DNA of 64,000 bases from assembly GCF_007988825.1 (NCBI RefSeq), contig NZ_BJUW01000008.1, forward strand, positions 105,743-169,742, written 5' to 3'. The notes under the pieces are model-generated. The model saw only the letters and a program-made list of their open reading frames with translations, was not told the DNA's origin and made no database searches. Source of the DNA: Microbacterium aerolatum. GTDB lineage: Bacteria; Actinomycetota; Actinomycetes; Actinomycetales; Microbacteriaceae. Numbering within the stretch: the first letter of the stretch is position 1; each line of letters starts with the position of its first letter. Below are positions 61,630 through 64,000 of the stretch, in pieces. Position numbers and translations under genes: made by a program.

Positions 61630-63456
61630 GTGGTTCAATTCGAAGTCCCTGCGATCGTCCCCGCCGATCCCGAGGCGAACATCACCGATCTTCTGGTGAA
61701 GCGCGTCGAGGCCACACCGAACCTCGCACTGTTCTCCGTTCCCGAGGGCGCCGGATGGCGCGACATCACCGCGGCCGACTTCCAGACCGCCGTGATCGCC
61801 CTGGCCAAGGGGTTCGCCGCCGCCGGCATCCAGCCCGGCGAGAAGGTCGGGTTCCTCGCCCGCACCACCTATGAATGGTCGCTGGTCGACTTCGCGCTGT
61901 TCTACGCCGGCGCGGTCATGGTGCCGATCTACGAGACGAGCTCCCCCGCCCAGATCCAGTGGATCATGGAGGACTCCGGCGCGATCGCGCTCATGGTCGA
62001 GTCCGGCGACCACTTCGCCAAGGTCGACGAGGTGCGCGGCGACCTGCCCCTCGTCCGCGACGTCTGGCAGCTCCACCTCGGCGCGATCGACACGCTCACC
62101 GCGGCCGGCGCGAGCATCGAGGATGCCGAGATCGAGCGTCGCCGCAACCTCGCGGTGGCCTCCGACATCGCGACCCTGATCTACACGTCCGGATCGACCG
62201 GCCGCCCCAAGGGCTGCGTGCTCACGCACAGCAACTTCGTCGAGCTCACCCGCAACTCCGCGAAGTCGCTCGACAAGGTCGTCTCGACCCCGGGCGCATC
62301 GACGGTGCTGTTCATCACCACCGCACACGTCTTCGCGCGCTTCATCTCGATCCTGAACGTCCATGCCGGTGTGCGCACCGGACACCAGCCCGACACGAAG
62401 CAGCTGCTGCCGGCGCTGGGCTCGTTCAAGCCGACCTTCCTCCTGGCCGTGCCGCGCGTGTTCGAGAAGGTCTACAACTCCGCCGAGCAGAAGGCCGAGG
62501 GCGGCGGAAAGGGCAAGATCTTCCGCGCCGCCGCGGCAGCCGCGATCGAACACTCCCGCCTGCTCGAAGAGGGCAAGAAGATCCCGTTCGGCCTGAAGAT
62601 CAAGTTCGCGCTCTTCGACAAGCTGGTCTACAGCAAGCTGCGCGAGGCGATGGGTGGCAACATCCAGTACGCCGTCTCGGGTTCCGCCCCGCTCGGCGCG
62701 CGCCTCGGCCACTTCTTCCACAGCCTCGGCGTCGTGATCCTGGAGGGCTACGGCCTCACCGAGACGACGGCTCCGGCGACGGTGAACCTCGCTGACAAGT
62801 CGAAGATCGGCACCGTCGGCCCCGCGCTTCCCGGAGTGGGCGTGCGTCTCGCCGACGACGGCGAGATCGAGGTCAAGGGCATCAACGTCTTCAAGGAGTA
62901 CTGGAACAACCCTGAAGCGACCGCAGAGGCGTTCGATGACGGCTGGTTCCGCACCGGCGACATCGGCAGCTTCGATTCGGAGGGCTTCCTCACGGTCACC
63001 GGCCGCAAGAAGGAGATCATCGTCACGGCCGGCGGCAAGAACGTCGCACCGGCCGCGCTCGAAGACCCGATCCGCGCGAACCCGATCATCGGCCAGGTCG
63101 TCGTCGTAGGCGACCAGAAGCCGTTCATCTCGGCCCTGATCACCCTCGACTCCGAGATGCTGCCCACCTGGCTCGGCAACAACGGCCTGCCCGCCGACAT
63201 GTCCCTCACGGATGCCAGCTCGAACGAGGCCGTCCGCGCCGAGGTGCAGCGCGCGGTCGACATCGCGAACAAGAACGTCTCGCGCGCCGAGTCGATCCGC
63301 AAGTTCACGATCCTCGACACCGAGTGGACCGAGGCGAGCGGTCACCTGACCCCGAAGATGTCCATCAAGCGCAACGTGATCGTGTCGGACTTCGCCGGTG
63401 AGATCTCCGCGATCTACGACGAGCCGGTGCAGACCACGAACGTGCCGATCGGCTGA
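61630..63456 (+). CDS. Long-chain fatty acid--CoA ligase
   Basis: 608 residues, AMP-forming acyl-CoA synthetase of the FadD15/long-chain group. P-loop YTSGSTGRPKGCVLTHSNF (about residue 180), GYGLTETTAPATVN (about 370), GWFRTGDIGSFDSEGFL and GRKKEIIVTAGGKNVAP (hinge, about 460), and the C-terminal LTPKMSIKRN lysine region. Activates fatty acids for degradation or lipid synthesis. GTG start with AAGGAG 5 nt upstream. Divergent from the acyltransferase gene. Confidence 0.93.
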   Translation: MVQFEVPAIVPADPEANITDLLVKRVEATPNLALFSVPEGAGWRDITAADFQTAVIALAKGFAAAGIQPGEKVGFLARTTYEWSLVDFALFYAGAVMVPIYETSSPAQIQWIMEDSGAIALMVESGDHFAKVDEVRGDLPLVRDVWQLHLGAIDTLTAAGASIEDAEIERRRNLAVASDIATLIYTSGSTGRPKGCVLTHSNFVELTRNSAKSLDKVVSTPGASTVLFITTAHVFARFISILNVHAGVRTGHQPDTKQLLPALGSFKPTFLLAVPRVFEKVYNSAEQKAEGGGKGKIFRAAAAAAIEHSRLLEEGKKIPFGLKIKFALFDKLVYSKLREAMGGNIQYAVSGSAPLGARLGHFFHSLGVVILEGYGLTETTAPATVNLADKSKIGTVGPALPGVGVRLADDGEIEVKGINVFKEYWNNPEATAEAFDDGWFRTGDIGSFDSEGFLTVTGRKKEIIVTAGGKNVAPAALEDPIRANPIIGQVVVVGDQKPFISALITLDSEMLPTWLGNNGLPADMSLTDASSNEAVRAEVQRAVDIANKNVSRAESIRKFTILDTEWTEASGHLTPKMSIKRNVIVSDFAGEISAIYDEPVQTTNVPIG

Positions 63457-63465
63457 GCACCTACG

Positions 63466-63495
63466 GAAATGCCCCTGCGCGAGCAGGGGCATTTC
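63466..63495 (+). terminator. Hairpin terminator after the acyl-CoA ligase gene
   Basis: A perfect 13-bp stem (63466-63478 with 63483-63495), 4-nt loop, 9 nt after the stop codon. Confidence 0.8.
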
Positions 63496-63527
63496 TCATG
63501 TGTGGGAGTTGCCACGCGACGGCTGAG

Positions 63528-63571
63528 ATTTCGACTCGTCGCGGCGCTCCTCGCTCAATCTTGCCGCGAAG
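63528..63571. repeat. Partial copy of the dispersed intergenic repeat
   Basis: TTTCGACTCG at 63529, then CTCGCTCAA, matches one end of the 25122-25212 element; the rest has diverged. It is again between convergent genes. Confidence 0.4.
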
Positions 63572-63605
63572 CCGCGTCAACGCCGCTGCGCGGCATTGAT
63601 CCGGC

Positions 63606-64000
63606 TCACGTCAAAAACCAGTCGCTCTCTCTGACTTCGCGCATCGCCTTCTTGCGGTCCTCCGGTGAGAGACGCGAGAGATACAGCATCCCGTCGAGGT
63701 GATCCGTCTCGTGCTGGAGCGCCTGCGCGAGCAGCCCCTCCCCTTCGAGCACGACCGGCTTGCCGTCGAGATCGACGCCCTCGACCCGGGCCCACGGGTG
63801 ACGCAGCGCGTCGTGCCAGAGTCCGGGCACCGAGAGGCATCCCTCGCCGGTGGGGACGGGCTCGCCGCGCACCTCGACGAGCACAGGATTGATGACGTAG
63901 CCGATGTCGCCATCGATGTTATAGCTGAACGCCCGCGCGGCGACGCCGATCTGCGGAGCCGCGACGCCGGCGCGCCCTGGGAGCTTCACGCTGTCGACGA
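63606..64000 (-). CDS. def: Peptide deformylase, partial at window edge
   Basis: The C-terminal about 130 codons are in the window; the N-terminus lies beyond base 64000. Removes formyl from the initiator Met. All three family motifs are present: [11 protein letters not shown] (motif 1), EGCLSVP (metal Cys, motif 2) and QHETDHLDG (HExxDH, motif 3). An internal ATG (at 63989) is not the true start because motif 1 begins right after it. Confidence 0.94.
   Translation of the reverse strand, partial: VDSVKLPGRAGVAAPQIGVAARAFSYNIDGDIGYVINPVLVEVRGEPVPTGEGCLSVPGLWHDALRHPWARVEGVDLDGKPVVLEGEGLLAQALQHETDHLDGMLYLSRLSPEDRKKAMREVRESDWFLT

Noticed and set aside
1..64000. Prophage, insertion sequence, integron, toxin-antitoxin, tRNA or rRNA
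   Set aside because: No transposase, integrase, phage structural gene, toxin pair or recognisable RNA gene was found in either strand.

Overview
The window is chromosomal DNA from a high-G+C Gram-positive bacterium. It is almost certainly an actinobacterium of the family Microbacteriaceae and most like Microbacterium. The evidence is the actinobacterial ctaE-qcrCAB / ctaCDF respiratory genes, an actinobacterial dcw cluster with sepF, yggT and divIVA (wag31), a DUF3043 protein, and an Rv2175c-like gene near a PASTA kinase. Assignment is from protein and gene-order recognition only; no database search was run. I see no rRNA, tRNA, IS element, prophage or CRISPR array.

Layout. 1-6600 (minus strand): a sulfur/acetate operon, ABC ATPase - binding lipoprotein - permease (sulfonate/taurine type) - acs - metY - CoA-binding protein, mostly joined by ATGA overlaps. 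6615-8078: rpsA. 8288-9648: a secreted lipoprotein and a PKD-like exported protein with clearly lower G+C. 9699-13937: a 5'-3' exonuclease, then an operon trpD - PHP phosphoesterase - MFS. 14119-18538: ctaE-qcrCAB (cytochrome bcc). 18783-19202: rhodanese. 19462-22559: ctaC-ctaD-ctaF (cytochrome aa3). 22656-25117: erpA, an M20 dipeptidase and a DUF3043 protein. 25214-33192 (minus): GNAT, dnaE, a membrane protein, hisD, nrdR and pyrD.

33237-35758 holds a compact TetR / DUF6230 / DUF6114 / exported-protein module, with a perfect 17-bp palindrome sitting on its promoter. It lies between rluD and dnaE. 35766-53381 (minus) is the cell-division and cell-wall run, in transcription order mraZ-rsmH-ftsL-ftsI-murF-mraY-murD-ftsW-murG-murC-ftsQ-ftsZ-yggS-sepF-yggT-divIVA-lspA-rluD. 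murE and pgeF are absent from their usual slots. 53633-58960: DUF3040, a polyprenyl diphosphate synthase, an Rv2175c-like regulator, a LysM protein and a PASTA Ser/Thr kinase. 59386-64000: class II DAHP synthase, an acyltransferase, long-chain acyl-CoA synthetase and a partial peptide deformylase.

How the parts work together. The terminal oxidase and bcc genes would form one respiratory supercomplex. The dcw block makes lipid II and the divisome. The kinase/LysM region probably senses wall state. Non-coding structure is rich. Two opposed arrays of GTGGAG-type repeats lie upstream of mraZ. Many operon heads carry a -10 hexamer 6-8 nt before the start codon, which implies leaderless mRNAs. A dispersed repeat (one copy with perfect 12-bp terminal inverted repeats), a minisatellite and a perfect 21-bp-arm palindrome all lie between convergent genes. 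The strongest candidates for new biology are the TetR/DUF6230/DUF6114 module and the intergenic repeats.
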